DNA of 37,056 nucleotides from Gnetum montanum (Eukaryota > Streptophyta > Gnetopsida > Gnetales > Gnetaceae), in NCBI GenBank assembly GCA_015680685.1, contig MNCI01005936.1:48305-85360 (forward strand), read 5' to 3'. Position numbers and translations under genes: made by a program. How positions within the stretch are numbered: position 1 is the stretch's first letter; the number at the start of each line of letters is the position of its first letter. The notes below the pieces were generated by a model. That model was not told where the DNA came from. It ran no database searches and was given only the letters and a program-made list of their open reading frames with translations. Shown one piece after another: positions 10,656-20,914 of the stretch.

Positions 10656-11325
10656 GCATGGGTGGACACTGTGGCAACAACGAGGATAATGCCAACCTAC
10701 GAACTTGACTGCGCGGCATTTTGGATGAATACCAAGCTTTGGGGGATGGTGGAATGCTATGGATGGGACCATATCTTGCTATAGCTGGTGGGTGACATGG
10801 CCCTCTTGGATGACACCTTTTTTACCAACTGGCAAGATAACCGGACAATTTTTTGGGGTGTCGAAATTACCCTAACGGAGACAACAATTGCCAAGTATCT
10901 GGGGGCCCAGGAAGAGGGCGAAATCATTTTGCCCACTACCCAAGGGCTGCAAGATGCTGACATGTTTTTTATTGGGCTGGTGCCACGCACGCAGAGTCGG
11001 CAAGTGCCCAAATCCGCTCTGCCACTTCTTTGGGCTCAGGCTGACCGGTTCTTTGTCCAATCTTGCAATGGGTCCAAGCTCCATGGCACGCACTTCACAT
11101 TCCTAAAATGTTTGAAATTGGGTACTAGGGTTAACCTACCTTGCTTTTTTCTAGCTATCTTGCAACAACAGAAGAGGGGGTGCCATGTTGGGCTTATTCT
11201 AGCCCTTTGGCAAGGGGTGCTGAGGGAACGATTGGGGTCAGAGCCGTCTGGGCCTCCTAAGTCGTCTAGGTCGAGGGCAGATCTATCCATCCTTTTGGAT
11301 CCTCCCGACCAGGGGCCGATTTAAT
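10656..11325 (+). pseudogene. TE-3 extra domain after zf-RVT, resembling putative plant transposon protein domain
   Basis: A block of about 220 codons in one frame with one in-frame stop (before LVGDMALLDD). It begins RIMPTYELDCAAFW; the equivalent in TE-4 is VTPKYELDCDGFC. Readable conserved parts: GW..ILL, FFTNW, FWGVEITLTETTIAKYLGA, then LLWAQADRFFVQSC and RVNLPCFFLAILQQQKRG. This order (a W/F-rich helix, a v-G-v-x-i-t-x-x-x-I-x-x-x-L-G block, then x-V-N-L-x-x-F-x-L and a second hydrophobic helix) resembles the putative plant transposon protein domain (Pfam PF20167 as I recall it) and, more distantly, the plant mobile domain. Function unknown. In TE-4 the same domain lies in the same frame as zf-RVT, so it may be a C-terminal extension of ORF2 rather than a separate ORF3. 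The name is inference; conservation between copies is seen directly. Confidence 0.55.
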
Positions 11326-11386
11326 AGCTACAATGGTGTACTCCTAGAAGCGGGCTGGCCTTCGGGGGTTGGCTGTCTCGAGCCCT

Positions 11387-12067
11387 ATGGCGGTGGTAGA
11401 CACTTTTCCGTGGGAGGAGTTTGGGCATGATGTGTTACGGGCAGAGGAGCTCCATCGTGTGGTGGAGTTGGCGACCGCAGCTTAGGCCGAAGAAAGATAG
11501 GCTTGGGAGGTCAGATGGGAGGAAACCCTTAATTAGGAATAGGCTGACTTGGAAGCCCGCTTCCAGGAGCAGGAGCAGGAGCTACTTCGGCAGAAAACCT
11601 TGATGGCAGAGGTGGCCTAGGCCCGGTTGGCTAACGAGCTCCATGCCTAGGTTTGAGAGGAGTTGTTGCAAGAGGAGGCCACTCGCAGAGAGCGTGAGAG
11701 GATGGAACGGGTGCAACAGGCTCAAGAGCAAGAAGAGGAAAGGTAAAGACAGAGGCAGCTAGATTGGGCACACGAGTAGAGCATGCAACAATGGCTCTAG
11801 GAGGGGAGATGCCTATATGTTGTGCTATGCATAAACTGTGATTGCTCGTGGGGGGCACTTTGGCAACACATCCACCGTACCTCTATGTGTTTCCACCCAA
11901 ATGGGGGAACTTCGACTGAGGAGCAGAGCCATCAGGAGGCTGCCATGCAAGCAATCCAACATGCAACTAGTTTCATGGATTCCGAACTACATCGTAATAC
12001 ATTAGATATCCTCCACGCTCTCGAACGACTGCACTGCACATACCATGGGCTGCCTGGACATCTGTAG
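11387..12067 (+). pseudogene. TE-3 coiled coil + J-domain-like C-terminal region
   Basis: One frame of 226 codons from ATG 11387 to TAG 12065-12067, interrupted by ten internal stops (eight TAG, one TGA, one TAA). It begins MAVVDTFPWEEFGHD, then about 130 residues of Glu/Gln/Arg/Ala-rich coiled coil (for example FQEQEQELLRQKTLMAE and RRERERMERVQQAQEQEEER). The J-like module follows: LYVVLCINCDCSWGALWQHI, MCFHPNGG (HPN in place of HPD, 11894-11902), then QAIQHATSFMD and the family C-terminus TLDILHALERLHC...LPGHL. That the frame stays constant despite ten stops shows it was translated as one polypeptide in the ancestor. The J-domain call is by motif order and agreement with TE-2, TE-4 and TE-7. 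Confidence 0.6.
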
Positions 12068-12338
12068 TCTCCCTCCTACGAGTTGGGGTTCTCTTCCTGT
12101 TGATTCCTGTTGGCTGATCTAGCCTTGTTTTGTGGTGAGGGTCTGTGATGTTTGGATGTGGGGATTGGGGCTTAGTGTTTACCCCCTTCCTTTGTTTTCT
12201 TGGTGATTTGCCATTCGGGGTCTCTGTCTCCCCCCATTCGTGGTTTAGTCCATGTTGGCCACCTCTAGTGGCTCGATTTGTAATTTTAGTTTTTCTTTCT
12301 AGTAATTTAATTTAATCCCGAACATTCGCTCAAAAAAA
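12068..12338 (+). other. TE-3 3' UTR and tail
   Basis: Non-coding, rich in GGGGTCTC and CCCCC patches like the 3' UTRs of TE-5 and TE-7. It ends in an AT-rich tail (TTTAATTTAATCCCG) and a 7-A tract (12332-12338). Confidence 0.7.
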
Positions 12339-12349
12339 TTTTAAAATTC
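12336..12349. repeat. Target-site duplication of TE-3, right copy
   Basis: AAATTTTAAAATTC, pairing with 6151-6163 with a single 1-nt indel. Confidence 0.65.
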
Positions 12350-12899
12350 AAAAAAGCATCTATTGCATACTATGCCTATTTAGAATTAACACTTATTTAA
12401 GCTATCACATTTAACAAGCATAGTAAAAGTGAGGTAAAGCTTTGCATATAGAGAAAATAGCTCATTCCAAAGCTACTAGCTACTAGTCTAAAATGTGCAA
12501 TAACTTAGATAAGCAATCTACTAAGCTATGAAATAATAAAAAGTCAATGCAAAAAGATAAGCTAAAAGAAGAAGCAAAACCTGTTTGGAATGCCATTGCA
12601 AAAAATATCTATTACAGCTCTTTCCAAAATTCTTCTTAGTTTCCCCCTTCTCTTTTTCTATAAAATTTGCCTAAGTTCTTTTTATAAGCTAGCTTAGGGG
12701 ATTATAGCAATTGCAAAAATAAATGTGAACTATGACATTATCATCCTGACGGTTTCTTCATATAGTGACAAACTATTAGATAGTTGCTAGAATGAATCAA
12801 AGGCTACCTTCATCTTCTGAATTAGTCGGCCTTCATTACGTAGTTGGGAAATCTTGCCATAATTATAAACTGTTTTTATGGCTAAATTGAGCTTCTTAG

Positions 12900-15569
12900 A
12901 TTCGGATTGGTTAAGCTTCTGGATTACTTGTTATACACTCAATTCATCTATACCTAGCTCAGATAATGAGTTAACTAACTCATTCAATGCAGCTCCTGAT
13001 ATTGTGCAAGCTTTTTCAAGTTCCTTCTTTGATGATCAATTTTAGCAATCACCTCTATTGTTGTCATCATTGTGCTGTCAAGAAAATCCTTTTTAAATTA
13101 TGGCAGATTCTTTCTTATTCCCGTGGTAATTGTAACTAAATTATGATCTCTTTGATTCACTTCCTCGTAAAAATCTTTCTTCTGTTTATTTTTTCTATTC
13201 CTAAGCTTACCTCTTTAATCCATTCCTTCTGAAATTTAAACGATGTAACCAACTCCTGAAAATTTGGTTGTGCAATGAGTGACTGATCAAGAGCTTCATT
13301 CTTTTTGGCTTTTTCCAATTTTGACCTTATTGATGCTATCTGTTTCTCCAGTTGCTGATAAGCTTGCTCTTTATTTTAGAGCAAGGATTCCTTTATTGTA
13401 ATGGCTACCTTCGTTTGCTTATTAAGCTCTTTGGAATCCTTGAGCTCACTTTTCAACCTGTTGATCTCATCTTCGTTTTGCTCCAAAAATTGTTTAAGCC
13501 TAGCAATCCTATCATCGACCACTTGGCCCATGTCTCTTATTAAAATAATTATTGCCTCGGACATGTCTTGATGTGGCACGATCAGCTTTGTCCATCTGTT
13601 ACTGAGTCATCTTCCTTATAAAGAATAATGACACTTGATCGGTTTCTGGTGAGTCTGATGTTTTTGGCTTAGAATTATTTTTTCCTTCTTTTCTTTCACT
13701 CTGAATGATCTTGAAGCTTCCTTTATGAGATAGCCTAAGGGGAATTCTAGAGTGGTAAGAGCTAGAGATGAAGATCCAGAAGTCGAGCTCTCACTTTGTT
13801 GTTGCTCATGTTGCTGATGATGATGCGTTAGTTGTTGTGGTTGCTACTGTTGCTCTTTCCTTACTTTAATTTCTTCAACTTGAGCTTTCCTCACAGCTTG
13901 AACTCTTAAAAACTCAGCATTATTAAGAGAAAACCATTCATCATGAAGACCTTCTTCAGGATTGTCCAGCTTCTAAGAGAAATAATTTTCTTCCATTATT
14001 GCAAGAAACTCTTGGGAAAAATCTCTAGCTAGCGGATGATCTCTACTCTCCAACCAATGGCATAGCTCCACACTAGGCTTGTCACATAAGTTTGCTGACA
14101 GCTTTATTCACAGACTTCTTTTCAATTATCCCTTTGCTTCCTCTTTAGCCTAATTTACCCCTTTTTCTTAGCTTTTTAATATACATTGCCTGTATCATCA
14201 AGCTGATGAGCTTTTCTAAACTTTATTGCTAAATAAATTCTTTTCAAGCAAACTAGCAAGTCATATTGCTCTATATACCTCTTAGCTACTCCCTTCAAGT
14301 GCCCAGCGTTATTGAACTCCTAGAAGCTAACTTTCATAAGAAAAACTTCTTTGTGCATAAAATCATGCTGCAGCGGGCTCTCTCGCATCTGTCTTTCCAC
14401 CTCCAGAGCTGCCAAATACAGAGCAACAAACCGAGGGAGCATGCAAACCTGACCTTCAAAATCAGCTATCATCATTACTATAAATCTTGCATGAAGGAAA
14501 ACAGCTCCATGTCACTTGTTCCGGATTTCCTTCATTATTTGATGGTCTACCCTAGGTGAAAAAAACTCCCAAAATAAATCTGAATAACATAGGGTAAATG
14601 CAGTTCATTAAAAATTCAAGTGCCTGAGAATTGAGATAGCTTTTCTAATAAATAATAGGAAAGAAGTCATAACAGGGGTCTTCTAGATGAGCTCAGCGCT
14701 ACAAAGCATAGCTAATAAATATAAGCATTGTTCATTCCAGCTCAGGAACTCCACTTAAAATGTAGTCCATCAAAAATGACTTTAGACTAAGTTGCATCCC
14801 CTGTTCATGAATTTCTGCTAGGCAATGCTAGAACACATCATTCATATATTGTACCGGGAAGAAATTTCTACCATTTTCTAATGCAACTAGTGTCCAAAGA
14901 TGATAGTCGCCTATAGATTTAATTTCCTGCCCTAAGTAGAAATTAAAAGCTGAAATAAAAGTTCTATGCGAGAACCTGAGCTCATTGGCCTTCAAAATGG
15001 TGCTCCTATATCCCTAAGCTTTTAAAAGTTGTTGCAGTGTAAGCTTGACAATCTTCCCAATCTTGGGATGTAATAAGAATTTTCTAGTAAGGACCTCCTC
15101 ATTGATCTATTGTGCCTCTCCCGCCTCTCCCTTGTTGATGTCCGACTCTGCAATCCCATAAAGTTCATAGTCTTTTCTAACGCTAATATCAATGTATCAC
15201 TCAAGCATTATTTCTAAAATGGAGTTTCTCTTTCTCATATGTGGTTTTGGCAATTAATCTATTAACCACATCACGAATCATATTTGCCCTAGGCTGAAAT
15301 TCTAGCTTGTGCAAGCCCGTTTTCTCATAAACTTGGCGTCATTCTTCTATTCACTGGAAACTCATGAGCCCAAATTTTTTTGGCAAGGTCATGTTCCTCA
15401 TCAAACTCAGAGAAATCATCTTCATCTTGTTCCAGCTCTAGGTGCCTGATGTCAATCCAGTATTGAAGCTAAAAAATGTCGAGCTTAAAGGGCTACAAAT
15501 AATCAAAGAAACAAAAAGTAACAATATCCTGAAACTTCTAGGGTGCTTCCTCCCTTTCTTTGTGAGACA
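12900..15569 (-). pseudogene. Unidentified degenerate protein-coding remnant with C-terminal coiled coil
   Basis: A long decayed reading frame running leftward from ATG 15569 (MSHKEREEAP). Readable segments in order: LQYWIDIRHLELEQDEDDFS (about 15460); an EKTGLHKLEFQPRANMIRDV block (about 15310); then 15200-14732, largely one frame, with DYELYGIAESDINKGEAGEA, TLQQLLKA and NELRFSHRTFISAFNFYLGQ, ending SGVPELE at a TGA; FVALYLAALEVERQMRESP (about 14400); LCHWLESRDHPLARDFSQEF (about 14050); a Gln/His-rich tract (about 13860-13800); and a coiled coil (13579-about 13230) with DDRIARLKQFLEQNEDEINR. Many stops are TAG at likely Gln positions. I do not recognise the family. It could be the Gag-like or accessory ORF of an unknown retroelement, or a captured host gene. 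No RT or integrase motif was seen. The left end is vague; 12350-12900 shows only decayed sequence. Confidence 0.5.
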
Positions 15570-16296
15570 TTTTTGAAAACCTTGAGAGCTAATATTTGTG
15601 CCTGAAACAAACTTAAAACTTGGTACATAATTCTGAAAACTCGTTCTTAGCTTTGTAACTTCACTCTATGCTCTGCAATTTCACTGGCTGCTCAGCAACT
15701 TCAAAGCTTAATACTTTCTTACTTGATCAGCTGCCTATTTAAAAAAAAGCCTCAAATTTAATTTTCTCATGTAAAGCCAAGACGTTTGAATCAACTGTTG
15801 CCACTTGTTCAAGAGCTCTACAGTCTTTTAAATTCTCCAAGCTACCCTCTTTAAGCACTTGGATTCAAATCCTTGATAATGTCAGACAGACCGATGCAAC
15901 CAAGGCAAATTGTTGAAAAAATTTTAACATTCTTGATAATGTCATCATCTTGCAATCTCAACTTATCACCATCGAGGGAAAGCTAGTGTTATCTAAAGCC
16001 CAACAATAATAGACCAATCTGAATGCATGTTGAATGCAAGATTCAACATAAAGGGCAAGCAACCAGCTGAGAAGCCACTGAGGGAAGAGTCACCACTGCC
16101 AAGAACTACCATGTGTAACGAACCACATTTCCTTCAGTTTTCACATTGATGATTATAATAGTCTTACTATGTATGTGTGTATGTGCACCTTTTGTTGTGA
16201 GGTTGTGTGTGTGCTTTGCTATTAAGATTAGACTGTGGTGCAAGCAATTGATTGTAATAGTAATAAATCTATTGGCTTGATTTTTATATATATTAT
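15570..16296. other. Intron sequence, nothing firm
   Basis: AT-rich and non-coding. It carries one copy of a 19-bp word (16182-16200) that recurs at 17457-17475 on the other side of TE-5. No LTR, primer-binding site or ORF could be supported. Confidence 0.4.
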
Positions 16297-16308
16297 GTTT
16301 AAATGTTT
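16297..16308. repeat. Target-site duplication of TE-5, left copy
   Basis: GTTTAAATGTTT, an exact 12-bp match to 17415-17426. It abuts the tail of TE-5. Confidence 0.85.
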
Positions 16309-17414
16309 TTCTTTGGGAAAAAATCAGGTTATATTAATCATAAAGCAAGTTTACAGAAAGTTTATACATTCCCAAAAAATGAAGGGAGGCCGCTCCCCTC
16401 AACCCTAATAGATCCCCAACATGTCAAAATCCAGGGGGGTCCATTTCCCCAACACCCTGTCCACCTAATATGTTTTCTCAACACTCCCCAAGGTGCATTG
16501 CACCCAATGTTCATTATGACATAAAGGCAATGCCCCTCATGCAACCAAGACCGTGCACTATTTTCATGCACCCAATCCAGCTACTATTGGATCTAGGCCA
16601 CCTCCCGCTCTTCTTGTTCATGGTGCTCCTGCGCTTCCCATGCCAGCACCTCTTGAAGATGCACCTCTTCAAGAAGCTCCTCCTTGATACACTACCTAAG
16701 GTCCGCCTCCATCGCTAGAAGAGCCGCTGCCTTCGCTAGATCTTGGCGAATCTTTTCCTCCTTAGTAGCCTCAACCTACCATTGCTCCAACAATTCCAGC
16801 GGCAGCTGGAACTCCTCTTCCCTATAGCTCCATTTGGCCTCCCAAAGCACCCGTTCCTCCTCCTAGGCCTAAGTCATTGTCTCTGCCAACATCTTCACCA
16901 AGGGGGGATCCATTCCTCACCCCCCGCCCCCCACCTCCTCCTTAGGACATGTCATAGCCAACCCATCCCCCCTCTGTTCTAGGGGATGCAAAGGCTCTCC
17001 CACTAGGTCAGCCCCCAAAACCCCCCAAATTACAGACCCCCTTGCCCTTCTAGTTCGCACAAATCCTCTGACCCCAATGTGAGGTCCACCATCATTGGCA
17101 GAACACAACGCGACCTTCATCAACCATAAATAGCCCAAACAAGAGACCCCCATGGCTGTGCCCTGATATCCACAACAACACCCCCCTCCCTAAAAAAAAA
17201 AAAAACCACACCGCCCTCCAAAAAGCCAATATTTGGCCCAAGTGGGTATCCCACCTCTGCTAGTGCAAAACGGCAAGGAAAAAACAAGGCAAATTTACCA
17301 AGTAACCCCTATGAAGGCAATGCATAAGGGTGAAGTGCACCCCCAGCAACTTCCAAACGTTGCAAGAGTGCACAAAGAAATGGTCCACCAGAACCATTAC
17401 ATCCTACCAAAGTG
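16309..17414 (-). mobile_element. LINE TE-5: 5'-truncated copy, J-like domain partly deleted
   Basis: A 1.1-kb insertion bounded by a perfect 12-bp target-site duplication. Read leftward it starts inside the plant-transposon-like domain (GGACCATTTCTTTGTGCA at the 5' end, closely matching TE-7 from about 34490), with residues YLVNLPCFFLAVLH. It then carries a Glu/Arg/Gln-rich coiled coil (about 16900-16590) and the first part of the J-like module, CLYVIMNIGCNAPWGVLRKHI. After this it jumps directly into the 3' UTR: about 0.3 kb, including the HPD helix and the family C-terminus, is missing relative to TE-7. The 3' end (CTGTAAACTTGCTTTATGAT, then TTTTTTCCCAAAGAAAAA) matches the end of TE-7 very well. 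Confidence 0.88.
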
Positions 17415-17426
17415 GTTTAAATGTTT
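17415..17426. repeat. Target-site duplication of TE-5, right copy
   Basis: GTTTAAATGTTT, an exact partner of 16297-16308. Confidence 0.85.
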
Positions 17427-17467
17427 ATATACTTGATGTATAAGAAATATACTTGATGTGCACCTTT

Positions 17468-17949
17468 TGTTGTGATTTATCTATTCTTTACTATTGAACA
17501 TCTGGATTGCTTGATTAAATGATTGATGATATGATGGTTGCAAGAGTTAATTTCAAATAATTTTGTTTTGCAAGTGGTGCTGAAAAATATAAAATATTAT
17601 TATGTCATTGAACATATACAAGATTAATGATTTAGTTGTCTCTTGTGGCCATTTGTTTGGTTTAACAAATGTGGGGATGATCCAGATTAGATATATTTTT
17701 ATAGTTTGAGAAAATCAGAGTTTGATTTTTAAATCAGAGAAATCTTATATAGATTTTGTGGCTATTTCTTTTAAAAATTATCTCTTATTTCTCAAAATTA
17801 GTATTGATTGACCTCCTGCAGAGCTAGATCTTGGGGCTGCTAATTTTATTTTAATTTCCTATGTTAATGTCAGTTTGATTGTTGTAAAAAAGAAAATCAA
17901 TTGTGCATTTTTTTCAACCAGCATTTTGGGGGCTTTGGGTGTTACAACA
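17468..17949. repeat. LTR-like dispersed repeat, copy 1
   Basis: About 480 bp that aligns along its length to 30767-31240 (shared words include TATAAAATATTATTATGT, GTGGCTATTTCTTT/ATGGCTATTTCTTT and GGGGGCTTTGGGTG). Copy 1 begins TGTTGTGA and ends TTACAACA, so its ends form a 6-bp TGTTGT...ACAACA inverted repeat like a solo LTR. No matching 5-bp target duplication flanks it, so solo-LTR status is tentative. Confidence 0.5.
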
Positions 17950-19330
17950 TGAAGGCCCATCATCAACAATTTTAAAGATTTCTAAATTTTTGTAAATTTT
18001 TTGTCCATTGTTCCAATTTTCTTTGATTTTTTATAATGTACACCAGTTGAATAAACTTTGAAATGTGGCATTTGAAATTTTTATAACATCATTCAATTAG
18101 TCATTGTTAGTTTGTGTCACTCCCACAAATTTTGTAACAAAACTCTATTTTTTTTGTATGAATCGAGGACAACTTTTTAGTCATGGGGATATGATGAAGA
18201 ATAAAAATGTTTCTGCAATTGGATGTGATGTTGTAGATGATACATCACAACCTATGATGTTATGTCATTGATGCAACATTTCATAGTTTGTTTTGCCTAT
18301 AAATATGCACTTACCAACTGCATTTCAGACATCACTCAATCAGTAGGTAGCCAAACCGTATTAGTTTGATTTCTTGTTTCTTGTAGCAATCAGTGAGTAC
18401 CTACAATGTGGATTTGAGTCAATTGTCTGGAATCTTATTTTAGTGGATTGTACTTAAACATAATTCATGACAGCAATAAGATCAAGATTGATTTGCTTCC
18501 ATTGCAACATTCTGACATAGTTTAGATTTACTGTTTTCAGCATTTAATTTCTATTGTTATTTTATCATTTTCCTAGCATAATGTTAACATTTCCAGCATA
18601 AAATAATTACATGGTGGAATGAGCACAATCAAATCTCAAGTATATCATGCATAAACTTGATAATCCCAATAGTGGTCTGCTTGGTACACCCAGTAGTGTG
18701 GATGCTTGGTAATCCCAATAATAGATGCATATGTCTAGGACATGACAGTAGATTAGGGAATCAGACACTCACTGCCTTATGCTATTATAGGATTCAATTC
18801 TTGTTTTAAATTAATTAGAAAATTAAATATTATTTTCTTATTTTACTTAGCTTAGACTATAGCCACTACAACATTACAATCATATGCCTTGGTTAAACTT
18901 AATGATATATGACAAGGGCCACTACAAGTCCAACTAGGAAGATGACTTGTGATCACCTCATGAAACTAAATGCTATTGCTAGCCCATCCATGGATTATGA
19001 GACAGTTTACCATGATGCTTGTAGATCATATAGTTGAGCATTGGGCATACTCACTGCTCATTACCTAGAACAAGTTATTGCAATATATGGGAACCATTTT
19101 GGAGATATACATCTTTCTTTTCACCTAGAACAAGTTCATTTGTATATAGTTACTTCAATGGATTATACACAGCTAATGACTACAATATCCACTACACCTA
19201 ATAAATCAATTCTCTACCATCAGCAACTTTAAACACATGTATGCTTACTACCTTCGATATTGCAAGAATCCACTAAGAAGAAGTGGGTGTGTTTCCTTCT
19301 CTTAATTGGCTCATCAAATCATGTCAACAA
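17950..19330. other. Intron sequence, nothing recognised
   Basis: AT-rich, with no coding potential and no recognisable repeat structure on either strand. Confidence 0.5.
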
Positions 19331-19510
19331 TTCTTGGCCTAATGGTAAGAGTCTTGACTTGATAATCCTAGATCATAGGTTTAATTCCAGTATACAGAAC
19401 TAAGTTATAAATTTAAAATTAAAAAGAAAAAAGTTTTGCAAAAGAAATTTTGAAACTGATCCAATAAATCTCAGGGGTCGTAGTGGACATAAGTAAAACT
19501 TCAGTTTCAA
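19331..19510 (+). mobile_element. tRNA-derived SINE, copy 1
   Basis: The head carries RNA polymerase III promoter boxes: A box TGGCCTAATGGT (19335-19346) and a degenerate B box GGTTTAATTCC (19378-19388), spaced as in tRNA genes. The body (GAAACTGATCCAATAAATCTC, then GGGGTCGTAGTGGACATAAG) matches copy 2 at 20915-21210. It is not a tRNA gene: no acceptor stem or anticodon arm can be drawn. Confidence 0.65.
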
Positions 19511-20914
19511 TATTTTTAATCCTAAGCACATACACATGTTAGATAAGAAGCAAGTATTGGGAAAGTTATAGTCAAATGTGGAAGGTAAGAAAAAATTTTA
19601 CTTAGAGGCAATCAACTAGAGTTGGAAGTTTCTTAACTTCCAGCTACAATTACAATAAGATCTTGTAGCTTCATTAGCAAGCTTTGTTTAAGTTTACATC
19701 AACTTAGGAAAGAAAGTGGCAGATAGATTAACCTCCCCAGAGAAAAATGCACATGTAGGTTATGTTAGATAGGAGCTATTTAGAATGAGGAGCATATTTT
19801 TCTTAATTGTCCTTTGACTAAACATCTTAGAGAAAAGTATATGATTGTAGCAAAATGTTGGTATGATCTATTTTTGTTGCATCTAGTGGGGCTTAGCAAT
19901 TTTTCTGAATCTATTTTTATTTTCCATAAAATGAATGTACTCTGTCCAATAGATCTTTTTTAGTCTTCAAACATAATAATCTTTAATTTCAGTTTTCAGT
20001 TTCAATTCTGATAACAATAACAAACAGAGCAACAGAAGTCTTATCAGCCATTCCAAAAGTGGCTAAATGCATCCTCTTTGATTAGCAACGACCAGTGTAT
20101 ACACTATACTTTTATTCCTTCAACATAAACCATCATCTTGAAGATAAGATTCTACCATCATTACTTTGTAAAGAATATCTCTAAGTCCCTATGTAAGTCC
20201 TAACCTTTTAGCAATATAAGTAAGCAAAGTACTTTAAAGCATTCTCAAGCAAAGTAGTTTGAAGCAAATTATTCTCAAAAAGGCCCCTATGTCCCTGCAT
20301 ATGACCCTGAAGTAGCGTTAAAGAAAACCCAAGAGTCTGCGTGTTCAAGAATATTAAGAGATTGTGTCTTTGTAAGATCAATTTTTTGTTGCAATAATAT
20401 CCTTTAAATGTGAGGTTCAAGGCATATCAAGTATTTTATTTCTAATTTTAGGATGTGTTATTGGATAGCTTGGGTAATGTTGACTCCATGGTGTAGTGCA
20501 GGTAGCAGTTTGTTGAGTCACTCGTGAGAGTTCCAATGGCAATTTTTAAAACAGAAGAATATGAATTTAATAAGAAGCTAAGAAAAATCATGAGATATTA
20601 TCTCAACAGAAGAATTCTGTAAATAAGGATGCCTTTGTAATCTTTCCTAATACAAAACTTACTGCGCATTATTCTGATCGTATTTACAAGTGGGAACTAA
20701 TCTCGTTCTTTTGTCAAAATTAGTGAGATAGATCTTCATGTTAAGGCAAAAGAGCTTCAATTCTCATTTCTTCCAATCTTTTACAACCAAGGATCTTGAG
20801 GCATGGACAACTAAAGGGTTCTCATATATTCATCCATTCCCATTTCTCATATTAATTCCAAATGCTGTTCTGGATTTGCCTCTTTCAAAGGTATCTAAAA
20901 GATCAAAGGATAGA
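19511..20914. other. Intron sequence, nothing recognised
   Basis: AT-rich and non-coding; short ORFs only. Confidence 0.5.

Larger units (their letters stand above)
6164..12338 (+). mobile_element. LINE TE-3: nearly full-length L1-type element with a third coding region
   Basis: About 6.2 kb, bounded by a 13/14-bp target-site duplication and ending in a short A tract. In order: ORF1 (DUF4283, CCHC); ORF2 with APE endonuclease, reverse transcriptase and zf-RVT; then a plant-transposon-like domain, a coiled coil and a C-terminal J-like domain; then a 3' UTR (12068-12338). It is heavily decayed, with frameshifts, a lost RT catalytic Asp (YADG) and many TAG stops, so the insertion is old. It is antisense to LEPA. 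Compositionally it is much more GC-rich than the surrounding intron. Confidence 0.88.

Noticed and set aside
19331-19390. tRNA gene
   Set aside because: A and B boxes are present, but no acceptor stem, anticodon arm or 3' end can be drawn; the sequence is a SINE head.
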